Shown in pieces: positions 19,315-28,900 of a DNA stretch of 64,000 nucleotides; the stretch's first letter is position 1; each line of letters begins with the position of its first letter. This DNA comes from Effrenium voratum (lineage: Eukaryota; Sar; Dinophyceae; Suessiales; Symbiodiniaceae), in contig CAUJNA010002168.1 of NCBI GenBank assembly GCA_963377175.1, forward strand, positions 325,001-389,000, in the 5' to 3' direction. Position numbers and translations under genes: made by a program. The notes beneath the pieces are model-generated. The model did no database searches. It was not told where the DNA came from and was given only the letters and a program-made list of their open reading frames with translations.

Positions 19315-19447
19315 TGTGAATATGTTAGCATTTGCCTGTGGGAAGTCATCCCCGACCGGCCTTTAGGCCCATGAGTTTGAGCAGTCCTCTAGGAAAAGGC
19401 GCTCCCTTGCTTTCTCGCATGGTTGCGCTTGCTCTACGTTATCAACA
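19315..19447 (+). repeat. Right LTR, 133 bp
   Basis: Starts TGTGAATATG 38 bp after the polyprotein stop and ends TTATCAACA. The intervening sequence (AAGAATTGGTTCCATTTTGG) is not a convincing polypurine tract. Confidence 0.97.
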
Positions 19448-19452
19448 TATAC
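19448..19452. other. Target-site duplication, right
   Basis: TATAC directly after the right LTR, identical to 11344-11348. Confidence 0.93.
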
Positions 19453-19536
19453 CATGACGGAGGGAGCCTATGTTTGACCATTTCGCTGCCATTTGTTTGG
19501 GACACTTCGCAGTTTTGTGGACCAAAAGAAAGTTTT

Positions 19537-19661
19537 GGGTCCCCCAGCTAGGTGCCAACTTGTACCGTTTCTTTTTTGGTTGGGAGGGTTCCCCTAATAG
19601 AAGAGACGAGCGAAAAAAACATCGGGCACCCATTTTCTAACCTCTCTGCTGGAGGACCTAG
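19537..19661 (+). repeat. Family A element, variant left end
   Basis: GGGTCCCCCAGCTAGGTGCC at the left (the initial CTA is missing) and GCTGGAGGACCTAG at the right. CCAGCTAGGTGCC instead of CCAGTAGTGCC is shared with the copy at 45560, defining a subfamily. Confidence 0.88.
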
Positions 19662-19699
19662 TGGTGGTTCTGAACCCCTCTCGTGTGGGTCGATGTTGA

Positions 19700-19840
19700 T
19701 GTTAACTCCCTGAGTTGGACGTGGTACTTTCTGGCAAAAGACCCATTTCTGCTGGAGGACACGAAAAAGAAGCTACTAAACTAGACTGCAGCAACAAAAG
19801 TCGGGTACCCTGTTTCTCATCTCTCCACTGGACCAAGCGA
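19700..19840 (+). repeat. Partial family H joined to partial family A
   Basis: AACTCCCTGAGTTGGACGTG (family H left end) runs into TGCTGGAGGACACG, then CTACTAAACTAGACTGCAGC and GGGTACCCTGTTTCTCATCT, a rearranged family A right half. Confidence 0.55.
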
Positions 19841-19892
19841 GAAAGAGAAGCCCACGGGCGCTTGAGAGAGCGGCCGCCTTCTCCGTCTCCAG

Positions 19893-19949
19893 GTGGCGCG
19901 CTAGTCCAGCTGCACTTGCGTCTGGCGGACGACTTAGGCAGCTCTGCCC
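19893..19949 (+). CDS. Possible exon, unidentified
   Basis: After the acceptor CCGTCTCCAG one frame reads GALVQLHLRLADDLGSSAQ up to CCCAG|GCAGG. Coding signs are modest, and other frames are also open. No family recognised. Confidence 0.3.
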
Positions 19950-20243
19950 AGGCAGGAAGGGCCAGAGCTCCAGCGGCTGGCTGGCTTCCTTTTTCCTTGC
20001 GTGCTATTGCTGGGGTGATTGTGTTGACCCTTTCTCGGGTTATCAAAGTCAGAAAATGGGGTGGTTTCCCTTTAACCCATCACTTAGGTGACTTTGATCC
20101 TGGCAAAATCATAAAGCCAGAATTGGGTGTTGGATCTTTTGTTCTACTTCTTCGGGGGACTCGCAACTGGACTCCTGCGGCTCGACTCCTGCCAAAGCTC
20201 GACCGGCGCGCGGCTCGACCGGCGCGCGCGGCGCGCGGCGCAG

Positions 20244-20323
20244 GTGTGCCTGGCCTGGCGCAAGGTCTGCGGCAAAGGCTTCGAGGGCCTGGAGGTGCGC
20301 CACGGCGAGCCCGGGCGCCCCAG
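20244..20323 (+). CDS. Probable exon of an unidentified gene
   Basis: After the acceptor GGCGCAG the frame GTG-TGC-CTG-GCC-TGG-CGC has G or C at nearly every third position. It encodes VCLAWRKVCGKGFEGLEV followed by RHGEPGRPR. The right border is unclear (CCCCAGG|GAAAAC could be a GA donor). It is embedded in a CGCGCG-rich stretch. The opposite strand is also open, but it has no matching splice signals. Product unknown. Confidence 0.45.
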
Positions 20324-21340
20324 GGAAAACAAGCCTCCGTGGGGAGCCGTGGGGAGCAGTGGGGAGCAGTGGGGTTTGGCGGGGGGTCCGGGGAGGTTTT
20401 TTTGTTGTTGTTGCTTTTTTTGTTTTATTTCCCCCCCGTTTTTGTTTTTGAAGGATAGGTATACCATGAGGGCGAGTTTTTTGTTTGAAACACGTGTTTT
20501 GAGGGTTGGGAGGGAGCCGCATTTTGTTTTGTGTTGAGGGAGCTTTTCTAATTGAGGTTGTTTTCAGGGTGTTTGAGGTGTTTGAGTTTTTCATTTTGTT
20601 TGGTTGGTGAGATTGGTTAACACCCAAATAGTGGAAAATTGAGGGGGCTGCAGGAATGAATAGGAAGAAGCCCGAGAAAAGCCCTCCAACTGGTGGTTTT
20701 CTTTAGGGGGGCCCTTCTGGTTTCATTTGGATCATTCCTTACTGATCATTAGCGGATTTGGTTTGTTTTGGTCTTGCTGGTTCGATGGGACTTGGTGGTT
20801 CCCGGCCATCCGGTTACTTAGCTTAGCTTTCGAGCTTTTTCAGGTCGGTTTGCGTTGTTGTGTCCTTGACAGGGTTGTGGGATCAAGGGGTTTCTCCCCA
20901 CTTCTGTGATACAAGGGAATCCCCCTTTCTATTCACAAAATCTTCTTTGGGAAGCCCTTTCTGTTGTATCACAGAAGTGGATTCCATTCCCCACAGCCCT
21001 GGTCCTTGAATTTCACCCGAAGACAACTTCGGAGACTTTTGGGGCCAAAGCAGGTGGGACTGGATCAGAGTCCTTGAGCACCGGCCAGTCCTCAGGGCCG
21101 GAGCACGTGGCTCAGCCTCCCTCGTTGGAGCACTGAGCAACGCGTTCACCCAGAAGGGATTCGATTCGAATCCAACAAACCGGGCTCCAGTTACCAACTG
21201 CTTGCCTGGCACCGTGGTCTTCCTGTTTGGGTTCTATTTTTGGGGGGGAACCCCTGGTGTGTGTGTGTGTGTGTCTTCCCTCTTTTTTTTTCCGGGGGCC
21301 CCAACCTCCCCAAGAACGGAGCTTGAGGAGAGGGATGCGT

Positions 21341-21395
21341 AAGCTCCCTGGAGCGTAAGATCCCTGGAGCGTAAGATCCCTGGAGCGTAAGATCG
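21341..21395. repeat. 16-bp tandem repeat, about 3.5 copies
   Basis: GCGTAAGATCCCTGGA repeated in near-perfect tandem, the first copy reading GTAAGCTCCCTGGA. Confidence 0.9.
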
Positions 21396-21981
21396 GGTAG
21401 CTTTTCGCAGTGGCAGGGTAAACCGGCAAAGCCACGAGGAAACCCGGGGATTTTAGGGCTTCCTCCTCTGTTTGGAGACACCCAAATTTGAGTCATGATG
21501 GGCGAACCGCTGCTTAGTTGCTTTGCCCCTCAGTAGTTACTTCTTTTGCTGATGTTTCTTTTCTTTGTGGGGGGGGGGGTTCGGGGTTTGGGAATAGCAG
21601 TACCGCTCTTGCGCCACGGCCTGTCGCTTCTTTCGCTGGAGCAATTCCTCTTTGCGCAGCCCTTCTGCCCGAGGATAAAGAGGGACTCACGCCACCAATC
21701 GCGCTTGTCTCAATTTAACACAAAAAGCACGTCTTCCGCATGACTTCCGGTTGCTGAATTGCTGATGTATCTGCCCTGCATGTGGGTCGGGATGACAGTG
21801 AGCTGGTTCCGAACTTGTCCGTTATGCCTGCTTTTGCCAGTAGTCGTTGTGAAGAAGGGAAACGGACAACCTGCCCATCGCTTAGGATCCCTTCCTCATT
21901 TTCACGTGGTAAACCAAAAGTTTGATGGCTTTTTGGTTGCTATCTCAGGAAGGGAGTCCTAAGGGCCAATGTCAGGCTACT

Positions 21982-22154
21982 TCCATTTGCCTAAGAACAT
22001 GCTTTATTTTCCCCTGCTGGCTTTTAAAAGCAAATCCCTCACTACTGGAAGTATATATTTTTTCAGTGGACTTAAGCAAATGGTTTTACAGGGAGTCGAT
22101 TTCACTACTGGATATATTTTCTCATTTTGTCCAGGGGACGCAAACGCAAATGGA
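21982..22154 (+). repeat. Family B element followed by a duplicated right half
   Basis: A complete copy spans 21982-22083 (TCCATTTGCCTAAG to CTTAAGCAAATGG). A second core, GTCGATTTCACTACTGGATA, and CGCAAATGGA follow immediately (22084-22154), so the right half is present twice. Confidence 0.75.
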
Positions 22155-22177
22155 AACCTCACCGGCCCTGGCGCGAG

Positions 22178-22269
22178 GTGGCAGATCCTCCCGGAGCCGG
22201 AGACGGCCGCGAAGCCGCCCCTGCTCGCGCCGGAAGGCTCGCCGATCGGGGCGATGTTCAGGGAGACCG
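22178..22269 (+). CDS. Probable exon of an unidentified gene
   Basis: After the acceptor GCGCGAG the frame G-TGG-CAG-ATC-CTC-CCG-GAG has G or C at almost every third position. It encodes WQILPEPETAAKPPLLAPEG and then SPIGAMFRET. The likely end is near GAGACCG. The preceding family B duplicate ends only 24 bp upstream. Product unknown. Confidence 0.5.
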
Positions 22270-22300
22270 GAAGGACTTGCCACTGGCACTGGGTGTTCCG

Positions 22301-22400
22301 ATCTGGCTGTGGTGGTCAAAACCGTTTTGGGATCCCATTTTGGTTGGTAGGTGAATTCACCACCCACTTTAGAACCTATTTTAGTGGGGATTGGGATGCT
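22301..22400 (+). repeat. Family E element, left part only
   Basis: GGCTGTGGTGGTCAAAACCG, GGGATCCCATTTTGGTTGGT, AGGTGAATTCACCACCC and TTTTAGTGGGGATTGGGATG match the left three quarters of family E (see 35265-35386). The right end is missing. Confidence 0.75.
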
Positions 22401-22511
22401 GTCCATTGTGCAAACTGGCGTTCTGTAAGAAAGGGTGGTTGCGGCTTGCAATATCTGCGAGCATGCAAAATGACAGCTGACCAACTAACAGAAGCGGCAA
22501 CCGGCCGATGA

Positions 22512-22640
22512 CTTGGCGCGTGGCGCGCGGCGCGCGGCGCGTGGCGCGTGGCGCGTGGCGCGTGGCGCATGGCGCGTGCCGCGTGCCGCGTGGCGCGTGG
22601 CGCGTGGCGTGTGGCGCGTGGCGTGTGGCGCGTGGCGTGT
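22512..22640. repeat. GGCGCGT tandem tract
   Basis: About 15 irregular copies of GTGGCGCGTG-type units, grading into TGTGTTGTG at 22640. The reverse-complement unit (GCCACGCGCC) forms another tract at 24115-24200. Confidence 0.93.
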
Positions 22641-23460
22641 TGTGTGTTGTGTTGTGTGTTATGTGTTGTGTGTTGTGTGTTGTGTTGTGTGTTGATGTGT
22701 TGTGTGTTGTGTGTTGTGTGTTGTGTGCTGTGTGTTTGTGTGTTTGTGTGTTTGTGTGTTTGCGTGTTTGCGTGTTTGTGTGTTTGTGTGTTTTTGTGTG
22801 GTTGTGTGTTTTGGTGTTTTTGTTTTTTGTGTGTGTGTGTGTGTGGGTGTGTGGGTGTGTGGGTGTGTGGGTGTGTGGGTGTGTGTTGTGTGTTGTGTGT
22901 TTGTGTGATTGTGTGTTTTTGTGTTTTTGTGGGGTTGTGTGTTTGTGTGTTTTTGTTTTTGTGTGTTTTTGTGTTTGTGTGTTTGTGTGTTTTGTGTGTT
23001 TTTTTGTGTGCTTTTGTGTTTTTGTGTTTTGTGTTTTGTGTTTTATGTTTTGTGTTTTGTGTTGTACGTTTGGTGTGTTGTGTTGTGTGTTGTGTGTTTG
23101 CGTGCTTGTGTGTTTGTGTGTTTGTGTGTTTGTGTGTTTGTTTGTTTGTGTGTTTGTGTGTTTGTGTGTGTGTTTTTTTGTGTGTGGGTGTGTGTGTGTG
23201 TGTGTGTGTGTGGGTGTGTGTGGGTGTGTGAGCGTGTGTCTGCGTGTGTGTGTGTGTGTGTGTCTTGGTGTGTTTTTGTGTGTTTGTGTGTGTTTTGTGT
23301 GTGTGTGTTTGTGTGTGTATGTTTTTGTGTGTCTGTGTCTGTGTCTGTGTCTGTGTCTGTGTCTGTGTCTGTGTCTGTGTCTGTGTCTGTGTCTGTCTGT
23401 GTGCGTGCGTGCGTGCATGCGTGCGTGCGTGTGTGTGTGTGTGTCGTGTATTATGCGTGC

Positions 23461-23491
<31 letters not shown>

Positions 23492-23745
23492 TGTTGTATG
23501 TCTTTGGGTATGTGTTTGTGCGTGTGTGTGTGTGTGCTGTTGTGCGTTCGTGTGTTTGTGTCTGTGTGTCTGTGTGTGTGTTTTGTATGTGTGCGGGCTT
23601 GTGTGTTTGTGTGTTTGTGTTTGTCTGTTTCTGTGTGTTTCTGTGTCTCTGTCTTTCTGTGTTTTCGTGTTTCGGTGTGTTTCTGCGTTTCTTTGTGTGT
23701 GCGTTTGCGTATTTCTCTGTTTGTGCTTGTTTGTGTGCGCGTGAT
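22640..23745. repeat. 1.1-kb TG-rich low-complexity tract
   Basis: Blocks of TGTGTTG, TTTGTG, GGGTGTGT, TTTTGTG, TGTGTC (23333-23395) and GCGTGCGT units. All frames are open on one strand or the other (Cys-Val or His-Thr repeats), and none of these frames represents a gene. The strand asymmetry is extreme: the plus strand almost lacks A, and C is scarce. Confidence 0.95.
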
Positions 23746-23753
23746 TTGTCTAG

Positions 23754-23860
23754 GTGAATTATAATATTTCACCAACCCAACCTGAAATAGGTGGTTGGGG
23801 GGATATTCCCCACATAAACCACCATTTGGGGTGAATTCGGTCGTGTGAGGTCGATATAAC
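23754..23860 (+). repeat. Family L element, diverged
   Basis: GTGAATTATAATATTTCACC at the left matches the reverse complement of the right end of the copy at 50153-50263. CACATAAACCACCATTTGGG is the shared centre. Confidence 0.65.
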
Positions 23861-23865
23861 AGGGA

Positions 23866-24003
23866 TCCTTACATTATACACCTGAACATTGCCTTGTAAA
23901 TGGAGGCTTCCCGGTATTTTGGTGGACAAAGCCCATGTTTCAAATGGTTGCAACATGTATCTTTTAAGGAGCCCTGTCAAACTGGATTGGCCGTGCAAAA
24001 CTG
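23866..24003 (-). repeat. Dispersed repeat P, copy 2 (inverted)
   Basis: The reverse complement reads GCAATGTTCAGGTGTATAAT and ACAGGGCTCCTTAAAAGATA, matching 4527-4660. Just beyond it, ACTGGATTGGCC is duplicated in tandem. Confidence 0.7.
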
Positions 24004-24066
24004 GATTGGCCAGCCACATCTTTTGACAAGCGCCCTCATGAGCTGCTGCTTTTGCTCAGGCACCTA

Positions 24067-24110
24067 GGACAAATATGGCCATGGGTCGAAATCCCGTACC
24101 CCCAGTGAAC
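24067..24110 (-). repeat. Family E terminal fragment
   Basis: AATATGGCCATGGGTCGAAA and CCCGTACCCCCAGTGAAC match the right end of family E in reverse orientation. It is cut off where the GCCACGCGCC tract begins. Confidence 0.6.
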
Positions 24111-24114
24111 CAGG

Positions 24115-24200
24115 CGCCACGCGCCACGCGCCATGCGCCACGCGCCACGTGCCACGCGCCATGCGCGTCACGCCACGCCACGCCACGCCACGGCACGTAC
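24115..24200. repeat. GCCACGCGCC tandem tract
   Basis: Eight or so copies of CACGCGCCACGCGCC-type units. It is the reverse complement of the tract at 22512-22640, so the pair forms an inverted arrangement around 1.5 kb. Confidence 0.9.
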
Positions 24201-24655
24201 ACACGCAAGCTCCCATAGCCGCACCGGAACAAACGCCTGTCACGCACGCGTGCGTGCAGCACGCGCGCACATGCCCGCACCCACTCGCACGCACTTACAT
24301 GGGTACGCACACACACACACGGGGTCCAAGTTTCGGGGCCCTCAGAGCCTCTCATTAATTGAATTCAAACCTCTCCCCTGCCACGTGTGTATCGCAAAAT
24401 CAGCGTTGTGTGTGTGTGTGTGTGCGTGTGTCTGCGTGTGTGTGTGTGAAGGGAAGCCAAGAACACACACTCCTTTGGGGCAGTTTCACCGCATTTCGGG
24501 CGCATTGAACGACCAACAAAAAAAAAGCGCCAAAACCGCCGAGCCGGGGAAAAAAAGGAAAGAAGAAGAAGAAGAAGCCGCGCCCGGCCAGCCCCCGTTG
24601 CCGCCTTTCTCCGCCCCCGTGGGTCGCTCGGTGGGTTTTTCGAGGCGTCTTGGAG

Positions 24656-24739
24656 GACGTGACGAAGCTGCAGCTCCGCGCCAGCGGCGCCCTGCGCCTG
24701 AAGATGCCCCGGGCCTCCTCGAGCTCCGAGATGCTCAAG
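24656..24739 (+). CDS. Probable exon of an unidentified gene
   Basis: After the acceptor GTCTTGGAG the frame encodes DVTKLQLRASGALRLKMPR and then ASSSSEMLK, with G or C at every third position. It ends at AAG followed by GCGGCC, a possible GC donor in phase 0. That is compatible with the phase-0 start of the exon at 27741. Product unknown. An overlapping opposite-strand frame is a shadow. Confidence 0.55.
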
Positions 24740-24852
24740 GCGGCCTTTCGCGAAAACTTTCGCGCGCGTGTGCGTGCGATTTCGCGGGCCGAGGTCCGCC
24801 AGCAATTGGTGCCCTTCTCCACCGTTTCTTGCCGTTTCGTTTTTGTGGGAGG

Positions 24853-24948
24853 AGTAGTTTCTTTTTTGGGGGGAGGGGTTCCCCTAGTAAAATGGACCGC
24901 AGCAAAAAGTTGGTACCCTGATTCTAACCACTCTACTGGAGGACCTAG
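24853..24948 (+). repeat. Family A element, left end lost
   Basis: Starts in the T-rich and GGGGAGGGGTTCCCCTAGTAA part and runs to CTCTACTGGAGGACCTAG. The CTAGGTCCCCCAG end is missing. Confidence 0.85.
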
Positions 24949-25472
24949 GCGCGAGCGGAGGGGTTCAACGGGTTCACGGCGGGAGTGAAACGTCTAGGGG
25001 ATGAAGCTAGATATTCACCCACAGGGGGTGAATTGGCTTTTTGTGGGATGCCCAGAGGTTTGAACCAGAGGCGAATGGCAACATGTGAGTGCCCTTGGTC
25101 ACCTTGGGCATGCTGTTTCACCGCTTTTGTTGAAAACATATGACGCTATCATGGGGTTGGAGGCTCATAAATCCTTCTCACCTTGGTTTGCAGTGAAGCC
25201 AAAAGGAAAGCCGATTGGTCTGGTCCATGTCCCGATTTTGACACATAACCGAATGCATCCCATCCGAATGTCACGTGAGTGGGCTGGCGGTTTGTGGTCA
25301 AACTAGATGGTGCCTGGTTTCATGGGGCTTACGGTATGTGGTAAAGGATATAAACATGTCATTTATTTGTTTGTATTTGTTGGCTTGAAGCATCATTTGT
25401 TCCAATTATGGAGTGGGGGAATGGTGGACGCACTGCTGGCACCTGGTGCCTTTTCTGTTATGTTCACCATTC

Positions 25473-25585
25473 CTAGGTCCCCCAGTGGTGCCCTTCTCTA
25501 CCATCTGTTTTTGTGGGAGGGTTCCCCGAAAATAGACTACAGAAAAAGGGTATCCTCATTCTAACCTCTCTACTGGAGGACATAG
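25473..25585 (+). repeat. Family A element
   Basis: CTAGGTCCCCCAGTGGTGCC at the left, ACTGGAGGACATAG at the right (final C changed to A). Confidence 0.92.
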
Positions 25586-26390
25586 TCATTTTTTTCTCAT
25601 GGCAGCTTTTGTGCCCTTTGGCACAGCACGGGCTTCGGAAATAGAATGGGGAAGATACGAAAGACATTGGGGATCTCTTCTTTAAAGACTCTGCGCGCCA
25701 TAGCATATTTTGTTGATTTCAGGAAAACGTGTCATATTGACGAGTGAAAAGATGGTGGCGAGGCAAGGGATGAACAGGAGATAATTCCCAAGGCAACAGT
25801 TTCTATGGTACGGTCTATCTCTCAAGGAGCCGATGACGCGTATCGGAGGCTGCCCGACGATGGGGCTCCGTTTGTTATAGGGCCCTGCAGGTCGCTACAT
25901 CCGTCCGCCCGCAAACTCCACCTTTCCCTCCCTCCGCCCGTCCCTCCGTCTGGGCCGATAAAAAATTGGGCTGATGTTTAATGGGGAAAGTATGGGAGCC
26001 CCGTCCGTCAGTGTCGGCGCCTGTTGTGTTTTCTCCACCCCGCAACGTAAGAGACTATTGGGGAATCGTTCCAGCACCGGTTTGGGACAGCCCAAAAGCA
26101 AGCCTTGTGATTGGCGAGGATTGTCAGCGGTAGGAGACCGTACCTTCAAATTGAGGCACTCCAAGTCAAGATGAGTGTTTCCCACAATGTGGTTCCGACA
26201 AAAGTGAGCCCCAACCCCTCCCCCGCTCCAAAGGTATGGTGCCAGCATCCCACTTCGAGACCAACACCTCCTGTACCTTTCGGGGCGTCGAACGGATCCA
26301 AACACCTCATCTCGACAGATCGGGAGGTCGAAATCCGGGGCCCGCTGATGGAGACGGAGGCCATTGAGGCGTGGCCGGCGATGCTCTAAC
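25586..26390. other. Region without recognisable gene
   Basis: Open frames at 25895-26389 lie on both strands over the same pyrimidine-rich stretch (CCTCCCTCCGCCCGTCCCTC). None has an exon-like border or a recognisable motif. Confidence 0.4.
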
Positions 26391-26520
26391 CTAGCGCGGT
26401 GGGATTGCCCCAGCTTAGTGCCCTTTTACATCCTCTTTTGGTGGGGAGGGTTCCCCTACTAAAATAAACGTCCTAAACAAAACCGGGTACCCTGATTCTA
26501 ACCTCTACTGGAGGACCTAG
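26391..26520 (+). repeat. Family A element, diverged left end
   Basis: CTAGCGCGGTGGGATTGCCC at the left (an extra segment before the CCAGCTTAGTGCC core), and CTACTGGAGGACCTAG intact at the right. Confidence 0.85.
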
Positions 26521-27039
26521 CAACCATACTCAACCGCGCAAGCATCGCAGCATGGGGCACATGGGAAGCCTTTCTTGTGGTTTGCTTGCTTGCAGTATTT
26601 AAGGCATCGACCCCTACCCCACTATCAACTTCCACGCATCTGACTTTTTATGCGAACCTCTCAAAAAAAGACGAGCCACCCACATTCCCCTAGACTTTAT
26701 GGCCATCCGGGTAACCGATCTTTGGACCTTAACTCGTTGCTTGAAGCAGGCTGGATTTTCCGTCGTTGCACTCCCTCAGACTAGCAGCCGCAAGCTCTTC
26801 CATTGGCCTCTGAATGGAACCACGTCTTCCATTTCGGGGTCCTGGGAGCTTCCATGAATCGTCTGGGGGAGGGTATTCTCCGGAAAGTTGGTTATTTGTT
26901 TAAAAGCAACCCAGCGGCAAGCCAGAGCGTGATACATATACCCGAGTGTTTTTGCTTGGTCTAGAGTCTAAAGGAAAGCCGAAGGACGCCATTGGGGTAT
27001 GGGTCAAGTTTTAGGCCCAGGTTCCCTTTCCCGGCCCAG

Positions 27040-27155
27040 TTGCCCAGTGGATTCCGCCGCCCTTCTTTCCCTTTCTTTTTGGGGGGAAGGGTTCTCCTTT
27101 GAAGTCAACCAACCAAAAAAGTGATGCTCATTTTTTTCCCATGGCCACTGGGCAT
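27040..27155 (+). repeat. Family K inverted-repeat element
   Basis: Family K has ends TTGCCCAGTGG and CCACTGGGCAT, with TTTCTTTTTGGGGGGAAGGG, TTAACCAACCAAAAAA and a T-rich stretch inside. The second copy is at 38803-38909. Its internal plan (T-rich, G-rich, GGGTTCYCCT) resembles family A although the ends differ. Confidence 0.75.
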
Positions 27156-27255
27156 CTGAGCCGGGACCACGGCTGGGGTTGCCCCATTTTTGACAAGCGC
27201 AGCCACCTGGGGATTCCCCTTTTTGGCAGAGGGGTCGTTGCAGCACCCCAAGTAG

Positions 27256-27352
27256 ACTCACTTCCTGAGTTCCTGGACGTGAAACTTGTTGGGAAGACCA
27301 TGTTGGTGGTAAATGAACCGCTCGGACATGTTTGGCAACTCAGGAAGTGAGT
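27256..27352 (+). repeat. Family H inverted-repeat element, best copy
   Basis: 97 bp with perfect 16-bp terminal inverted repeats, ACTCACTTCCTGAGTT and AACTCAGGAAGTGAGT. The flanking bases allow a TAGA duplication at the ends. Confidence 0.9.
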
Positions 27353-27436
27353 AGAACCCGAAACAAGCGAAAACACCCCTCCAAGTATGAACAACCCCCC
27401 CCAACAAGTGGCCAATCCACTGCGATCGGAAGTGAG

Positions 27437-27537
27437 TACCCAGAGTCTCCATGAGCCCTAGAAAAAGGGGGGTATGACCTCAATTTTATGGGTAATGACC
27501 CACAATTTTTCAAGGGTCAGGAGGAGACTCCAGGTAG
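27437..27537 (+). repeat. Family I inverted-repeat element
   Basis: TACCCAGAGTCTCCATGAG at the left and GGAGACTCCAGGTA at the right, with GGGTAATGACCCACAATTTT inside. The second copy is at 63121-63217. Confidence 0.8.
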
Positions 27538-27740
27538 AGCGGTTTTCCATAAAACCACGGACCACTCAAGCTAAACTTTTAGCAGGGGAGCCAAGAATCC
27601 AACCGAGAATCAGTGGCTCATCCGCCACGATCGGAAGAACTTCTGTTGGTGGCACATAAGAGAAATGTTCAGACCCCGTTTTTTTTTGCCCGATCCACTG
27701 CGATCGGAGGTGACGCAAGTAGTGAACTTCTCCCGGCGAG

Positions 27741-27797
27741 GTGAGCCCCGAAGAGACGGCCGAGATCTCGGTGGTCTACCGCTGCCTGGGGGAGGGC
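27741..27797 (+). CDS. Probable exon of an unidentified gene
   Basis: After the acceptor CCCGGCGAG the frame encodes VSPEETAEISVVYRCLGEG, 19 codons, followed by GTCGCGG as a GT donor in phase 0. Spliced to 29634 it reads ...CLGEG-DQTKKK without a break. Codon third positions are nearly all G or C. The open frame runs on through a 9-bp repeat (ASD repeats), so the donor is an inference. Product unknown. Confidence 0.5.
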
Positions 27798-27812
27798 GTC
27801 GCGGAGCCTCGG

Positions 27813-27862
27813 CATGGCGCGTCGGATGCGTCGGATGCGTCGGATGCGTCGGATGCGTCGGA
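27813..27862. repeat. 9-bp tandem repeat GGATGCGTC
   Basis: About five perfect copies. It stays in frame with the preceding exon and would add Ala-Ser-Asp repeats if that exon were longer than marked. Confidence 0.93.
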
Positions 27863-28300
27863 GAGAGCTGGCGCTGGCGCATTTTGTGGAGGGGTGGAGG
27901 AAACCCTATGACAGCTCCAAAGCGGTACATTCACCTTCCATGTGTGCGGGTTTTAGAGGATTTTGTGTCCCCTGCTTGCTGAAAGCTATTGATTTGGTCT
28001 CCCAGATACGCTCGTTCGGCGCTGGTTTGGGGCAGCTTTCAGGGAGGGTTCCGCAGGGTTCCAGGGAGGTCCGGCGCTGTTGCGGATATTAGCTGGGCTT
28101 TTGGCGGTCTTTGAGGCATTGTGGAAAATTCCTGGGGGTGCTTTTGTTTTCCACTTTTGTTTGGTTCTGTCCTCTAAGGGGGAGATGCGTGCCCATGCTC
28201 ACCGTGCTTTGGGATCTTTCAGTTGACCGTTTTGGCGTTGATTTTCAGCTTTGCGAGCAGTTCTTGGAGTGGCACAGTTTGACGGCGGCTCAAGGAAAAA

Positions 28301-28428
28301 TGTTGACCCCGGATTAATAATCCGCTGTTTATAAATATGGGGGTGTTCCCCTCCCAAAGTGATAAATCCCCACTAAAACCAGGGACACCCCCCATATGAA
28401 TCCGGGGTTTATTAATCCGGGGTCAACA
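28301..28428 (+). repeat. Family F inverted-repeat element, complete copy
   Basis: 128 bp with perfect 20-bp terminal inverted repeats (TGTTGACCCCGGATTAATAA and its complement). The two halves stay partly complementary further in (ATATGGGGGTGTTCCC against GGGACACCCCCCATAT). It would fold into one long hairpin. Confidence 0.92.
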
Positions 28429-28783
28429 TGATTGGAAACCACAACCAACCATCAACCACAACCAGCCGCCAACCACCAAGCAACCAACCAATAAAGACAC
28501 CAGCCATGGTTTTGATTTTTCAGCTTTGAGGTACCCCAAAAGCATCTGGAACTCCCCCCTCACCGACCTCCACCCCCCCGCCTGCCTAGATGTTCCTTTT
28601 CGTTTCCCGAACTACTTGCTGGTGCGATAAGTAGGGAATGTGGGAACGAACCAGGGTGTCCCCAGAAAAACCAGTCGGATGGCCTTTTCTTGGCAGCAAG
28701 TTACTTAACAACTAGTTTTTGTATCTTCCACAGCCATCGACCCCTGCTGTTTTCTACATCCTGACAAGTGGACCCTTGCCTAG

Positions 28784-28900
28784 TGTTAACCCCATATTCA
28801 ACTAATCAACCCAGTTTATGAAAAGGAAGGTATCCCTGGGTCAAATGTGGGGAATCAGGCCCCCACCCCCCCAATCGTCATAAACTGGTTGGTTGATGAA
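28784..28900 (+). repeat. Family F element, diverged
   Basis: TGTTAACCCCATATTCAACT at the left and AAACTGGTTGGTTGATGAA at the right. It is directly followed by a family C element. Confidence 0.7.

Larger units (their letters stand above)
11349..19447 (+). mobile_element. Complete Ty1/copia LTR retrotransposon, 8.1 kb
   Basis: Two 133-bp LTRs (11349-11481, 19315-19447) differ at one base and both run TG...CA. The element is flanked by a perfect 5-bp target duplication TATAC (11344-11348, 19448-19452). A tRNA-type primer-binding site follows the left LTR, and one very long frame covers gag to RNase H. Integrase before reverse transcriptase places it in the Ty1/copia group. No clear polypurine tract precedes the right LTR. 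The near-identical LTRs and open frame indicate recent insertion. The orientation is the same as that of the neighbouring exons. Confidence 0.97.

Noticed and set aside
11349..19447. Retrovirus or Ty3/gypsy classification
   Set aside because: Integrase precedes reverse transcriptase, and the RVT_2-type motifs (ADVQAAFLNG, HVDDLLLAG) are those of Ty1/copia. No envelope gene is present.
20109..20627. 172-codon minus-strand frame
   Set aside because: It opposes the GC-rich plus-strand exon at 20244, and the rest is Lys/Thr/Pro-rich low-complexity sequence.
22381..23775. 464-codon minus-strand and 418-codon plus-strand open frames
   Set aside because: They are His-Thr and Cys-Val repeats from the TG-rich tract. 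There is no complex sequence and no exon border.
28301..28428. Family F as an intrinsic transcription terminator or riboswitch
   Set aside because: The hairpin is strong, but the same sequence recurs in degenerate copies at unrelated sites, as expected of a mobile element, and the genome is eukaryotic.
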